DNA of 64,000 nucleotides from positions 7,564,001 to 7,628,000 of the forward strand of contig CM075937.1 in assembly GCA_038030265.1 (NCBI GenBank). The letters run 5' to 3'. Within the stretch, counting starts at the first letter, position 1; the number at the start of each line of letters is the position of its first letter. Source of the DNA: Corythucha ciliata (taxonomy: Eukaryota > Arthropoda > Insecta > Hemiptera > Tingidae). The notes under the pieces were generated by a model that saw nothing but the letters and a program-made list of their open reading frames with translations, was not told where the DNA came from and did no database searches. Of the stretch, positions 34,057 to 43,777 are shown one piece after another. The position numbers and the translations under genes were made by a program.

Positions 34057-34301
34057 ATGATCTCAACTGGAGTGCGCCGGTCGTTTGGCTTCCCTGTGGA
34101 AATTCGAAAGGTGGTGGTGGCGGTGGTGGTGTCGGAGGAGGGGACAAGAAAGCGTCGTCTCTAACCCGCGAATTTAAATGTAAATTGTGCTCGTACGGTA
34201 GTTTTTGGAAGAGTAACCTTAAGAGACATTTTGTTCGCCGACATCAGGACATTCTTAAAGGGTTGAGCGATATAAAAGAGGCGGACGCTTATTTTTGTTA
34301 A
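34057..34301 (+). CDS. lola-like exon E12, single finger with Gly-rich leader
   Basis: An AAAG at 34053-34056 allows phase 1, but no pyrimidine tract precedes it, so the start is uncertain. The frame encodes a leader with WLPCGNS, a Gly-rich run (about 34115-34143), and then one complete finger CKLCSYGSFWKSNLKRHFVRRH. A first finger is absent or reduced to the lone Cys of the leader. The tail ends DAYFC at TAA. A decayed copy of its 3' end lies 1 kb upstream. It could be a functional single-finger isoform or an exon losing finger 1. Confidence 0.6.
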
Positions 34302-34904
34302 GATGCAACCCTGGAAATGTTTTAATGTAACAAATTTAAAACTTTTTTTATGGAGCAATTCCTTTTTTATTTAAAAAAAATATGTTGTGCCTCTTTATCA
34401 ATCCCACCTAACGAAAATATTAATTGTGATTTAATTTGTTTCTGCATTTCTCTGTTCAACTTTTTCAACGACACTTGTAGAAAGAAACATCACTGTTTTG
34501 AAATACTCAAGTACAAATAAAATGGGGAAAAATAATCGTTCTAATCAGGCTTTCTGTGTGGTTTATGATAGTAATGTGTGTTTTTTTTTACTACCATTTT
34601 TATAATTTTTTCAGGTTTCCGGAATAACATCCCATTTTGGTGGGGTGCAAAGTTTGAATTCTTTTATTTTGTTTTAATAAATGTTCTATTTATTTTTGTG
34701 TTTCTTCTTTATTTTATTGCATTTTTTTATGTTTCCTTCCTTCTTTTTCTTTATTTTTCTTCTTTTTTAAACTATTTTTATTATCGTTGCACCACATTCC
34801 TAAGTGAATTCTCCGTTCCCCCACTTTTTATGATTTGTACTAAAATATGTGTCTACTTTTTCGCTCTCCCGCCCCCTCACCACCTCTCAAACCAATTTGA
34901 ACAG

Positions 34905-35252
34905 ATGGCGAAGACCCGATTTACGCCTGCCAGTGCGGCACTTTGTTTTTCAACACGGCCGAACTGTGGGAGCATCGTGCGTACAACCAGTGCCCGGCCG
35001 TTGGGTCGCCAGCCCTGTCCGAGTCGGCTTTCAAGCGATGCTCGTTCTGCTCATTCAGATCATTGCATCACCGTGAGGTGATGCGTCATCAAGCGACTCA
35101 TTTTCCTAGACGACAACAACAACAGCAACAACAACAACAACAACAGCAGCAGCGTCAGCAACGTGACGCGGGTGACGTCGTCAAACGTGTTCAACGACAG
35201 ACGGCGGGTGTGGTCGTCACGAGCGTGACGTCGGGTGGCCAGGCGTCTTCTC
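34905..35252 (+). CDS. lola-like exon E13, finger pair plus polyglutamine
   Basis: The acceptor TTTGAACAG ends at 34904. Finger 1 is CQCGTLFFNTAELWEHRAYNQC, with CGT replacing CGK. The linker is long, about 15 residues (AVGSPALSESAF). Finger 2 is CSFCSFRSLHHREVMRHQATH. A Gln run of about 13 residues (CAA/CAG mixture, about 35116-35152) and a Val/Arg/Gln segment follow. The exon reaches a GTGCGT donor in phase 1, matching the acceptor of E14, so E13-E14 could form a four-finger protein. Confidence 0.8.
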
Positions 35253-35317
35253 GTGCGTATTTTTTTTACATCAATTTTTCCGCTTTTTTCGTTATTGAAA
35301 ATGTGTTTCTCCCGCAG

Positions 35318-35532
35318 GAGGAACTAACGAGAACGCCAATTGCGTATGCAACACATGCGGACGCACCTACAAGCACCAAAGTAGTCTGAGCACACACTTG
35401 AATTACGAATGCGGCAAACCGCCCAGATTTTCCTGCTCTTTCTGTCCCTACAAATCTCACTGGAGAAACCACGTAAAGCGACACGAGCTCCGACATTTAT
35501 CAACTAGTTTTATGTCTAATCTTATTAATTGA
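35318..35532 (+). CDS. lola-like terminal exon E14, C2HC + C2H2 fingers
   Basis: The acceptor CTCCCGCAG ends at 35317, phase 1, only 65 bp after E13. Finger 1 is CNTCGRTYKHQSSLSTHLNYEC, the linker GKPPRFS, and finger 2 CSFCPYKSHWRNHVKRHELRH. A tail of about 12 residues ends at TGA. AATAAA is at 35664-35669; none was seen between E13 and E14, which supports splicing of E13 into E14. Confidence 0.88.
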
Positions 35533-35795
35533 TTGAATGTATTAAATTAATTTTTTTGCGGGTTGTATAATTATTTATGACTAAGTATATTTGTTTATTA
35601 CGTTTTAAGTTTGTTTGTTTGTTTTTGTTTTTTTTTTACTTTCGGAAGGTTGTCGGTACGTGAAATAAATTCAAATGAAATTGTTTTGTATTAATTTAGC
35701 AAAAAAAAAAAAGCGAAGGATTCAACTTTGGGTGGGGGCATAAGGGGGGCATTTAAATTTTGTTTCTAATTATTTATTTTTCTTTCTCTTCACAG

Positions 35796-36248
35796 GTAGG
35801 GGAATCGTCGAGCGGTTTATTTGCAAATGCGCGCGAGTCTTCCGAGATAAACAAGTGTTGAGAGAGCACTTGAAATCGGAGTGTCAAAAGAATGTGCCGC
35901 CTCAAGAAAAGCCGTTCAAATGCGACGTATGCGATTATCAAACGAGTCGAGTTGATCACCTGGTGCGTCACACCAAGAGTCACAAACTACGCTCGGGACA
36001 AGTGAGACGACCGCCGCGGCCATCTGCTGCAGCCGCCGCCAAGAACAACGGCGGCGGTGAAACGTCGAAACAGGCCGGCTTGCCCGTGCCTCCGGTTAAA
36101 ATCAAACAGGAACCGGTCGACGGGGATGAGAACACGACGAAACGCGTCCAGAAACGAATCAGGAAACCTCCGAAACCGTTTTGTATTGAAATGGCTCGGT
36201 CCGATAAAAAGAACTGTGGGTGGACTCATTTTAATGCAATTTTTATAG
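35796..36248 (+). CDS. lola-like exon E15a, finger pair plus basic linker
   Basis: The acceptor CTCTTCACAG ends at 35795. Finger 1 is CKCARVFRDKQVLREHLKSEC; CGK is replaced by CAR. The linker is longer (about 11 residues). Finger 2 is CDVCDYQTSRVDHLVRHTKSH. A basic Arg/Pro/Ala/Lys segment and PVKIKQEPVDGDE follow, the latter with a candidate SUMO site (IKQE). The donor is either after 36248 (ATAG|GTATAC) or after 36215 (AACT|GTGGGT). Both leave phase 1 for E15b. Confidence 0.8.
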
Positions 36249-36285
36249 GTATACCTCATTCAACTCCATTTTCTTCATTTTTCAG

Positions 36286-37010
36286 TCGAAAAGAAAGCCC
36301 TACAGATAGCAAGAAAGGCAGAATTAAAGAGAATGGCCCTTAATACGAGGGAGAATCGCTCGAATGATAGTAATGTAGCCACAATTAATCTAGACGAAGA
36401 GGAAGAATCTGTAGAAGATAATGAAATCGTTCTTACGGATGACTCCGACCAAAATCCAGAGGAAACAGAAAACATTCCTCAAATTAACGACATACGAACG
36501 CTAAATGTAGACGACGAAGAGGAAACAGTCGCCGCTGATGAAGAGTCAGAAATTGCTGACAACGAGTCGACAACCGTCGGTGAAAATGACGCTAGCTCGA
36601 TGGCCGATTCGACGGAAATCGTTGAAAATGGAACGACCGAAATGTCAACGACCGTTGACAGAAAGAACGGCGGTCGCTATGGGAAAAAACGTCGACGTCC
36701 GTTGAGCTGTTCTTGCGAGCGGCGATTCGGGTCGAAACGTGACTTTGACGAGCATAGAAAGTGTTGCAAATGGGAGTCGGATGAATTGAGTTGCGTTCTG
36801 TGCTCGTTCAAAACAACGCGCCTCGCTGAATTGTCTAAACATGAAAAATCCGTTCATTTTTGCAAGGAATCTACTGCTAGTACGCCGGTGGAAGAACAAG
36901 AAAATGGTAATGGTGCAATATCAAATATCAACGTTTGTTATACTGATGTCGAATTGGAACCCGAAGAGCGTGAATCACCAATAACGTTAGTTATTTCGGA
37001 CGACGATTAA
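36286..37010 (+). CDS. E15b, acidic exon with a second finger pair
   Basis: The acceptor ATTTTTCAG ends at 36285, phase 1. An initial helix-like EKKALQIARKAELKR precedes a strongly acidic region (about residues 25-110, with EIVLTDDSD resembling a SUMO-interacting motif). A basic GKKRRRP patch and a second finger pair follow: CSCERRFGSKRDFDEHRKCC and CVLCSFKTTRLAELSKHEKSVH. The C-terminus ends ITLVISDDD, another candidate SUMO-interacting motif. AATAAA is at 37240-37245. This isoform would carry four fingers and an acidic, possibly activating region. Confidence 0.8.
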
Positions 37011-37249
37011 TTACGAGTTAATTATAATTAAATACTATCATTTGAAAACAATTTATTACTTCTATTATAAGTTTTATACGTTTTTTGTTTATTAATTATG
37101 TTTTGTAAAGCTGTTTATCAAATTTAAGTGATATTTTATCCCAATTTATTGTTGGACCCCTTCAATAAGGCGTTTATTGAATGATCCCCCCCCCCCCCAA
37201 GAACTTTGAATGTTGTCATCCCTGCCGGTGAACAAGTGAAATAAACATT

Positions 37250-37870
37250 AAATATTATTTTAAAGGTGTAGAACACAAGCGCACTCTTGTTCCTCCATCA
37301 CCGCTCAGTGGCGCCGGAGGAAAGACCCCCCACCACCACCAACAATAACCAAACAGTTGATTGTCTGGAGACATAGGTTGGTCTCGCCCAAACCCTTCAA
37401 AGCTGGTGGACTTCTGTAGAAACTTGAAAAAATGTGGTCCTATTAAATAACGCTTTCGTCTATTCGGCTATTTCGGACCACAATTTCGATTGTTTCGCCC
37501 GAGAAAAATGTGTTTTTGGGGTCAGATGAACAATACACCGTTCAGTACATACAATTTGGCACAAATGATTTTAATCTATTCATTAATTTTATTATTTAAT
37601 TATTATTGTTTTATTTGTTTAATTTATTTAGCCGAAAAAACAAACAGAAATCAAATAGAAACCGTTTATCGATATGAGTGAATTGATAGTTACGCCACTT
37701 CACTGTCTCTCCCTTTTTGAGGTTAGAGCATCTTGAAGTCCGTCATTTTCGTGTTCAGAGCGTATTGTAGCACGACATTTTTGTGCTTCGTTATGTTTGT
37801 GGTTCATCATTTTTTGTGTTCAGCTTTTCTGTGTTGAAGAAGTATTAGTGTAGTTGGAGCCGTGCTAAGA
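37250..37870. other. Intron without a recognised gene
   Basis: AT-rich with a short stretch of TTTTGTGTTCAG-type words near its right end, leading into the foldback element. No finger pattern. Confidence 0.4.
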
Positions 37871-37879
37871 TTGGGAATT

Positions 37880-38405
37880 GATGTAGTTGGATGTTTGATG
37901 TAGTTTAGGGCTTTGCTGTGGTTAGACCTTTGCTGTGGTTCGACCATTGCTGTGGTTGGACCTTTGCTGTGGATGGACTTTTAATATGATTGGACCTTTG
38001 CTGTAGTTGGACCTTTGCCGTGATTGAACCTTTCCTGTCGCTGGACCTTTGCTGTGGTTAGTGGGCATTTGCTGGGGTTGGACCTTTGCTGTGGCTGGAG
38101 CTGATCTGTGGTTGGAACCATTTTGTGGCTCGACTTTTGCTGTGGTTTGAGAGTTGTGTGGTCAGAGCTAATCCAAAGATCCAACCGTAGCAAATGTCCA
38201 ACTACTTCAAAGGTCCAACTGCAGCAAAGGTCCAACCACTGTGAAGGTCCAACCACAGCAACGCCAAGGTCAAACCACAGCGAAGGCCCAACCACAACAA
38301 CGGTCCAACAACGGTAAATGTCCAACCATAGCTAAGGTCCAACCACAGCAAAGGTCCAACCACAGCAAAGGTCCAACCACAGCAATGGTCTAACCACAAC
38401 AGAAG
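37880..38405. repeat. Foldback-like element FB1 of 17-bp tandem units
   Basis: The left arm repeats TTTGCTGTGGTTGGACC. After a centre near 38165 the right arm repeats the complement GGTCCAACCACAGCAAA. Each arm is about 250 bp. No coding content. Confidence 0.85.
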
Positions 38406-38868
38406 CCTCACCTATACCTTTTGTATAGTAAAAGAGTACGTTTCTAGGACAAATCGTCTAAACTCTGAGGATAATTAGTCCGCTCCCAAGGTCAATTTGT
38501 CGGTCGTTTGTACGTGCTGTGTTAAAAAGTCGCTTGTTGGTGCACTCAAAGGTCGAAATGAGAGGTTCTTAGGCCGAAAACCCGAGATTGACCTGTTTGA
38601 TTTTGGGTGGAAGAATTTGACAATGAACTTTGATGAGTCGACGAGGTCAGAAGAACGGTTGAATATTTGACGCAAATATTTGTCGACTTCTAGGATTCTC
38701 GAAGTCCGGAAGGAATTTGTTGGGCAAGTTTTTCAATTTTTTGTATTGGAAAAAATTCAAATTCTGTGATCAAATTTACTTTTTAACTTTTGTTTTTCTC
38801 CCCTCTTCCCCTTCATTCCAACCTTCCCCAATCATCCCCTCACTCGTCTTTTATCAATTTTTTTTATA
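38406..38868. other. Intron upstream of E16
   Basis: Unique, AT-rich, ending in a C/T-rich tract. No gene or repeat family recognised. Confidence 0.4.
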
Positions 38869-38869
38869 G

Positions 38870-39057
38870 GCGGGCGTTTCCAGTGTAATTGCGGTAAAAC
38901 GTTCAAAAACAAGTCAACCTGGACGTCGCACCAGCGATGGGAATGTGGCAAAGAGCGGAGATTTCGCTGTCAGTTGTGCTCATATAAAAGTCACCGTAAG
39001 TCTGACTTCAAGTGTCACATGGCGAATCGTCACGGCTCTGTCAATTACTCTCCTTAA
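38870..39057 (+). CDS. lola-like terminal exon E16, C2HC + C2H2 fingers
   Basis: The acceptor TTTTTATAG ends at 38869. Finger 1 is CNCGKTFKNKSTWTSHQRWEC, the linker GKERRFR, and finger 2 CQLCSYKSHRKSDFKCHMANRH. The short tail is GSVNYSP. AATAAA is at 39138-39143. Nearly the same protein as E17, 570 bp downstream, with the same GRF/GRY start and finger spacing: a recent tandem duplication. Confidence 0.93.
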
Positions 39058-39442
39058 CCTTAGAAGAAGAAAAATGTTTCGTTGCAATTATTACTTAATT
39101 TTATTACCGTCATGGCTGCATCTTGTAGCTTCTAGATAATAAAGAACCGAATAATTATTACGTCGAATTATTCTCCTCCCCCCCCCCTACAATAGTTGGC
39201 GTGGGAGCTGTGGTTGATTTGTCCATCCGTGTAATCATTTAGCATGGTGCCAGCGTTAGAATGCCAGTAAAGTTGTTGCGCTACAGTCCCATATCCTTCG
39301 CGTTTTCTTCCATAGGATCAAAGCCGCAAAGCTCCCGGCCGTGGTGCCGCCTGGTGGTCGAAAACCGTCCACCAAATGTCCGAATTTTTCTTATTTCACA
39401 CCCTGCACCCTAATGGTCACTTTTTTTTCTTTTTTTTTGTAG

Positions 39443-39633
39443 GCGGACGTTACCAGTGTAAATGCGGTAAAACGTTCAAAAATAAATTCCACTGGATATC
39501 GCACGAACGTTGGGAGTGCGGCAAAGAGCCACGATTTCGTTGTCAGTTTTGTTCGTATAAAAGTCACCGAAAGTCCGACTTCAAATTTCACGTGGCCATT
39601 CGCCACGGTTCTGACTCGCGTCCTGTAAATTGA
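39443..39633 (+). CDS. lola-like terminal exon E17, duplicate of E16
   Basis: The acceptor TTTTTGTAG ends at 39442. Finger 1 is CKCGKTFKNKFHWISHERWEC, the linker GKEPRFR, and finger 2 CQFCSYKSHRKSDFKFHVAIRH. The tail is GSDSRPVN. Compared with E16, the finger 1 helix differs at STWTS against FHWIS, the region expected to contact DNA. The scaffold is conserved. This looks like duplication followed by divergence of specificity. Confidence 0.93.
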
Positions 39634-39748
39634 AAAAAAAAAAAACGTTTCGAACAGAGAAAATTTTGGTTTATTTCGTCTATGTAAACGCGTTCATTTC
39701 TATCTTTTCTCTGCTCTTTTGGCTAACGCTGTATCTGTTCTTTTCAAG

Positions 39749-39942
39749 GTCAACAAAGAAGGTTTTCTTGCGCCTGCGGAAAGTCGTACAAAAATTCCAG
39801 TGATTTCAAAAGTCACCAAAAGTGGCAGTGTGGGAAGGAGAAAAGATATGGGTGTGATTTTTGCCCTTACAGAAGTCATAAAGTGACTGATGTCAAGTAC
39901 CACGTCGCCAGTAGACATCATAAGCTCACCTCCGGTTTATAG
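39749..39942 (+). CDS. lola-like terminal exon E18, C2HC + C2H2 fingers
   Basis: The acceptor TTTTCAAG ends at 39748 (AAG rather than CAG). A QQRR leader precedes finger 1, CACGKSYKNSSDFKSHQKWQC. The linker is GKEKRYG. Finger 2 is CDFCPYRSHKVTDVKYHVASRH. The tail is KLTSGL; AATAAA is at 39981-39986. Similar to E19 in both fingers (YKN and the HKVT/HRVT helix), a second duplicate pair. Confidence 0.92.
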
Positions 39943-40207
39943 TTTTTTTTTTTTTATTTTGTACTATCGCGGTTATTTCTAATAAACGCTTTATATTTGA
40001 GGCTCTGTGTCTTTTTTTTTTCATTGATGCTCGGCTTGGTTGGTCCATGGGCGTGCGCGGTCATTGTCAGGCGTCCGTCCATCTTGGATAAATTCGACAG
40101 GTAGTTGCACACTTCTCATATCGACGAATGCCCTTTGGTTTGTTCATTGTCTTAACGATTTTCCCCCCTCCCCTCACCCCAACCTTCTCACCCCTCATGC
40201 CACACAG

Positions 40208-40389
40208 GTCCGCCGAAAAGGTATCCCTGCGCATGCGGACGGTCCTACAAAAATATCTACGACATGCGATCGCATCAAAAATGGGAGTGCGGCAAGGAGC
40301 CCAGATTTCAGTGTTCCTTCTGCCCGTACAAAAGTCACCGGGTGACCAACTTCAAGACGCATTTGGCCAACCGTCATTACATGCTGTGA
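40208..40389 (+). CDS. lola-like terminal exon E19, C2HC + C2H2 fingers
   Basis: The acceptor CCACACAG ends at 40207. Finger 1 is CACGRSYKNIYDMRSHQKWEC, the linker GKEPRFQ, and finger 2 CSFCPYKSHRVTNFKTHLANRH. The tail has only three residues (YML) before TGA. Sister of E18 by finger 2; the finger 1 helix differs. Confidence 0.92.
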
Positions 40390-40728
40390 AATGCGTCATC
40401 TTTATTCATTTGTTTCAACTACTTACACATGGCGTTTTGTGGCTTGGTAAAGGATTGCTCGTCGCAAGGAACGGCGCTTAAACTGTCCCCGTTCGTTACC
40501 GGCATCATAACGTACCTACCGTTTCTGTGAAGCACTCGGTTATATTTTTGTCATAAAAATTATTTCTACTCTTAAGTTTTCGTCAAAATTTAATTTATTT
40601 CGCCATCAATGTTGCCTTTTTTTTCATTTCCTTCCAATTATTCTGTATTGTTTTGTTTTCTTCACCCCTCCCTCCTCATCATTTTATCCCTCCTACTTTT
40701 TTTAATTGCCGTACATTGATTCTCGTAG

Positions 40729-40928
40729 AGAGCCAAAAAAACGTTTGATATAAACGCGAAAAGGAGTGTAAAACGTTTTACACGTTAAAGACTCACGTCG
40801 AGCGTGTCTGTGGCGTCGAACCGAAATTCGCCTGCAACGTTTGCGACTATCGAAGTCGAAAGAAATCCGCCCTACACCTTCACGTGGCCACTCAACATCT
40901 TAAAGTTAATTTTTATGGATACGTCTGA
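40729..40928 (+). pseudogene. Decayed terminal exon E20
   Basis: The acceptor TTCTCGTAG ends at 40728, in phase 1. The frame hits TGA at 40746-40748, where finger 1 should begin. The rest is recognisable in the same frame: KTFYTLKTHVERVC retains the end of finger 1, and finger 2 is complete, CNVCDYRSRKKSALHLHVATQH. One nonsense change plus loss of the first Cys pair makes it a pseudo-exon. An alternative downstream acceptor that would skip the stop was not obvious. Confidence 0.78.
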
Positions 40929-41146
40929 AATTGAAAATTTACAATTTGTGAAGCAGAAGAGCAATTAATTGAGACTCGTAATTACTAATTATATAAAAAA
41001 CAACGGCAACAGAGTTTGTTTTCTCTCTCTTTCAAGCGTTTCTCTAGCTCTCAGCTCCCAACCACCGAATCGACAATGGTTTTTTGTTTGCTTGTTTTGT
41101 TGTTTTTTTTTTTTTCGTCTAAAACTGAACTATTTATCGTTTACAG

Positions 41147-41361
41147 AGAGAAAAATCTGCTCCTGCGGTAAGGCGTTTAAACACCAAGGCTCGTTGGTTT
41201 ACCATCAGAGGTGGGAGTGCGGGAAAGAGCCGCGGTACGCATGCTCAGGGTGCCCATACAGATCACATCGACAGTCCGATTTAAAATATCACACGATGCG
41301 TCGCCACCCCAAATTATTTAAAACGACTTATGGCAATCACTTGAATGAAAACCTGCAATAA
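41147..41361 (+). CDS. lola-like terminal exon E21, C2HC + C2H2 fingers
   Basis: The acceptor CGTTTACAG ends at 41146. Finger 1 is CSCGKAFKHQGSLVYHQRWEC, the linker GKEPRYA, and finger 2 CSGCPYRSHRQSDLKYHTMRRH. A tail of about 20 residues contains TTYGNHLNENLQ. The stop TAA sits inside an AATAAA (41357-41362). Confidence 0.92.
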
Positions 41362-41506
41362 AAAAAAAATGTTTCTTTTAAACGTTCCCTCATTTAATTT
41401 TTTTTTTTTTTTTATTACTTGTACGTTCATTTGTTTTTGATTTGTGTGGTTTTACTTGCCTTCATATTTTACTAAATCTTTTTTCTTTCTTTCTTTCCTA
41501 TTCAAG

Positions 41507-41686
41507 GGCGTTTACACGCGTGCGACTGCGGCAAATATTTCAGAAAATGGGAAAGCTTAAAATATCACCGTCAATGGGAGTGTCATATTGATCATTTCTC
41601 TTGCACGCTTTGCCCTTTCAAGACGAATATTTACGCCATCATATTGGAGCATATGAATTTATCACACGCGAAGGACAACCGGAAAT
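41507..41686 (+). CDS. lola-like exon E22, C2HC + C2H2 fingers, probably spliced to E23
   Basis: The acceptor TATTCAAG ends at 41506. Finger 1 is CDCGKYFRKWESLKYHRQWEC; finger 2 is CTLCPFKTN...LEHMNLSH, with one extra residue before the first His and the PRF motif lost (IDHFS). After KDNRK the frame either stops far on, at the TAG of the next acceptor (41766-41768), or uses the AAAT|GTAAAT donor at 41686 in phase 1. No AATAAA lies between it and E23, favouring splicing to a four-finger product. Confidence 0.82.
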
Positions 41687-41768
41687 GTAAATTCCCGATT
41701 TTTTTAAAAATGTTTTGTGTGTGTGTGTGTTTATTTGCTAATTTTTGGTCTTTTTTTTTTTTTTTTAG

Positions 41769-41938
41769 TTGTACATAACTGCCAGTGTGGGCAATCGTTT
41801 GAACACGGAATAAGTTTGAGAATTCACAAGAATTTCGAGTGCGGAAAATTGTATTCTTTTCGTTGCGCTCTCTGTAAATTTCGAACGCATTATAAGAATA
41901 CTCTTAGGCTACATGTCGCCCGAACTCACATTTTGTAA
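41769..41938 (+). CDS. lola-like terminal exon E23, C2HC + C2H2 fingers
   Basis: The acceptor follows a T-run (TTTTTTTAG ending 41768), only about 80 bp after E22. Finger 1 is CQCGQSFEHGISLRIHKNFEC (CGQ for CGK). The linker GKLYSFR is class A. Finger 2 is CALCKFRTHYKNTLRLHVARTH. The protein ends two residues later at TAA. Confidence 0.9.
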
Positions 41939-42480
41939 TTATATTTTATTTTTTCAACGCAAAAATTGTGAAATTGTATCCGTAATTTCTATCAAAATAG
42001 TCGGTGGCTCTCAAAACAGAAATTACTTTGCCACTGCCACTGGGGTGACTCCCCCAGAGTTTGATGGAGCATCCTGTGACGTGAAAGGTGTCTCTACGTG
42101 GGTATGACCGGCCCCCAACGTCAAAAAGGATGGCCAAAATTTGTGTAGCGCTTCTCCCTGCTCAAAAATCATAGAGAGAAGCAAAGCTTTTCTCTGCCAA
42201 TCTCCCCTCCTCCCCTTCCAAAGAACAGAGGTGTTTTCAACGCCGCAAGAACATTTTCTGGGGCCCTATGAATCGCTGGATAAAGGGGGAAATGACTATG
42301 AAACAGCGTTTGCTGCAGAGCTATTACAAGGTCATCCCTCCTCCAGACCCACTAGAAGCCATTTCAGCAATATAACAGCTCGGATTCATCCTTCACAAGA
42401 CAAAATTGGATCAAGATTTTCCAAGGTACGATCGCCGGTAGTTTTGCCCTGAAGCCGGATGCCCAAAATCCAATGCTGGG
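41939..42480. other. Intron without a recognised gene
   Basis: An open stretch near 42230-42450 codes in one frame for a plausible but unrecognised peptide (LQGHPSSRPTRSHF region) without start or splice context. It may be an old transposon fragment. Confidence 0.35.
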
Positions 42481-42482
42481 GT

Positions 42483-43110
42483 TCGAGCTTTTCAGTAGTT
42501 TGAGGTTTTCTGTGGTTGGAGCAGTTCTGTAGTTGAACCTTGGGTGTGGTTCGACCTTTGCGGTGGTTGGAGTTTTGCTGTGGTTCGACCTTTGCTATGG
42601 TTAGAGATCTTTTGTGGTTGGGAGCTTTTCTGTAGTTGGAGCCGATCTATGGATGGAGCAGTTCTGTGGTTGGAGCGTTTGTGTGATTGGAGACGTGCCG
42701 TGGTTGGGATCCGTGCACATCTCCAACCATACAAACGCTCCAACCACAGCAATGGTCCGTTAACAACAGCAACGGTCCAATCACAGCAAAGGTCCTTTAA
42801 CCATAACACCGGTCTAGCCACAATAGTGGTCCAACCAAAGTAACGCTCCAACCACATTAATGGTCCAACCACTGCAAAGGTCGAACCACAGAAAAGGTCC
42901 ATTAACCTTGGTAACTGTCCAATTACAATAAAGGTCGAATAACTGGAAACGTCCATCAATCACAACAAAGGTCCAACCATTATAATGGTTCGACCACAAC
43001 AATGGTCCAACCACAGCAACAGGTCCAACAACAGAAACGGTCGAACAACAATACCTCAGCAATGGTCCAACCACAAAAAAGCCCTATAACCTCAAAAAGG
43101 TCCGAACCAC
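42483..43110. repeat. Foldback-like element FB2
   Basis: The left arm has GGTTCGACCTTTGCTGTGG-type units. The orientation switches near 42718, and the right arm has GGTCCAACCACAGCAAAG-type units to about 43110. GGAGCGTTTGTGTGATTGGA and ACCATACAAACGCTCCAACC mirror each other at the centre. Confidence 0.82.
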
Positions 43111-43770
43111 AAGTTTTTTTGTTTTTGTTTTTTTAAATGACCTAAGGATTTTGGTTGGAGTGCGCGTTTAATTTCGCTTTTTGTCATTTTCAAAAAATGG
43201 TGCCAGCCTTAGCCAAGTGTGTCCTTAAGGGCCACTGTTATCGCTCCCTTAAAGTGGCGAAAACTGATGGTTTCACGTTGTCGTTGCTCCCCACGATGCA
43301 CGAGCAATTATGGTCGACACCGTATCGTCGGGGCGTTTCGTTTGGAATTCAGGGCTGATGATTTCGACGTTCAGTCATAGTCCACGGGAAAATTCTTAGA
43401 CCCCTCCCCTGCCCCTGAACCATCGTCCTGCCAAACGGGCTAAAGTGGATAACATTACCGAAAACACAGGGGGGGGGGGAGAGAAGGGAATTAGTTGCTC
43501 GTCTGTTCGAAAATCCGTTTCGAATAGGTTTTCCAGGTTGTTGTGGCCTGATTTTCTCGTCGTCTCCAGATGTTGGCCAGCGAGGTCTACCTACGTTGAG
43601 CCTCTTCCTTGGACTTCAGGGAGCGGTCAAAACATGCCACAACCCTCAGATGGATGATTGGGCTTGTGAAGAGGTGGGGGGGGGGGTCAACATTTTTTTT
43701 TTTGCGCCACTCATTGGCGCATCATTGCGCAAGCATTTTTCAACTTTTGGTAATTTTGGCTCCGTTTCTT
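43111..43770. other. Intron upstream of E24
   Basis: No finger pattern or known repeat. G-runs near 43470 and 43675 mark low-quality or simple sequence. Confidence 0.4.
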
Positions 43771-43777
43771 TTTCTAG

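Noticed and set aside
34578..35081. Phe/Tyr-rich open frame with apparent membrane segments
   Set aside because: It translates the T-rich intron in front of E13 in a frame other than the finger frame.
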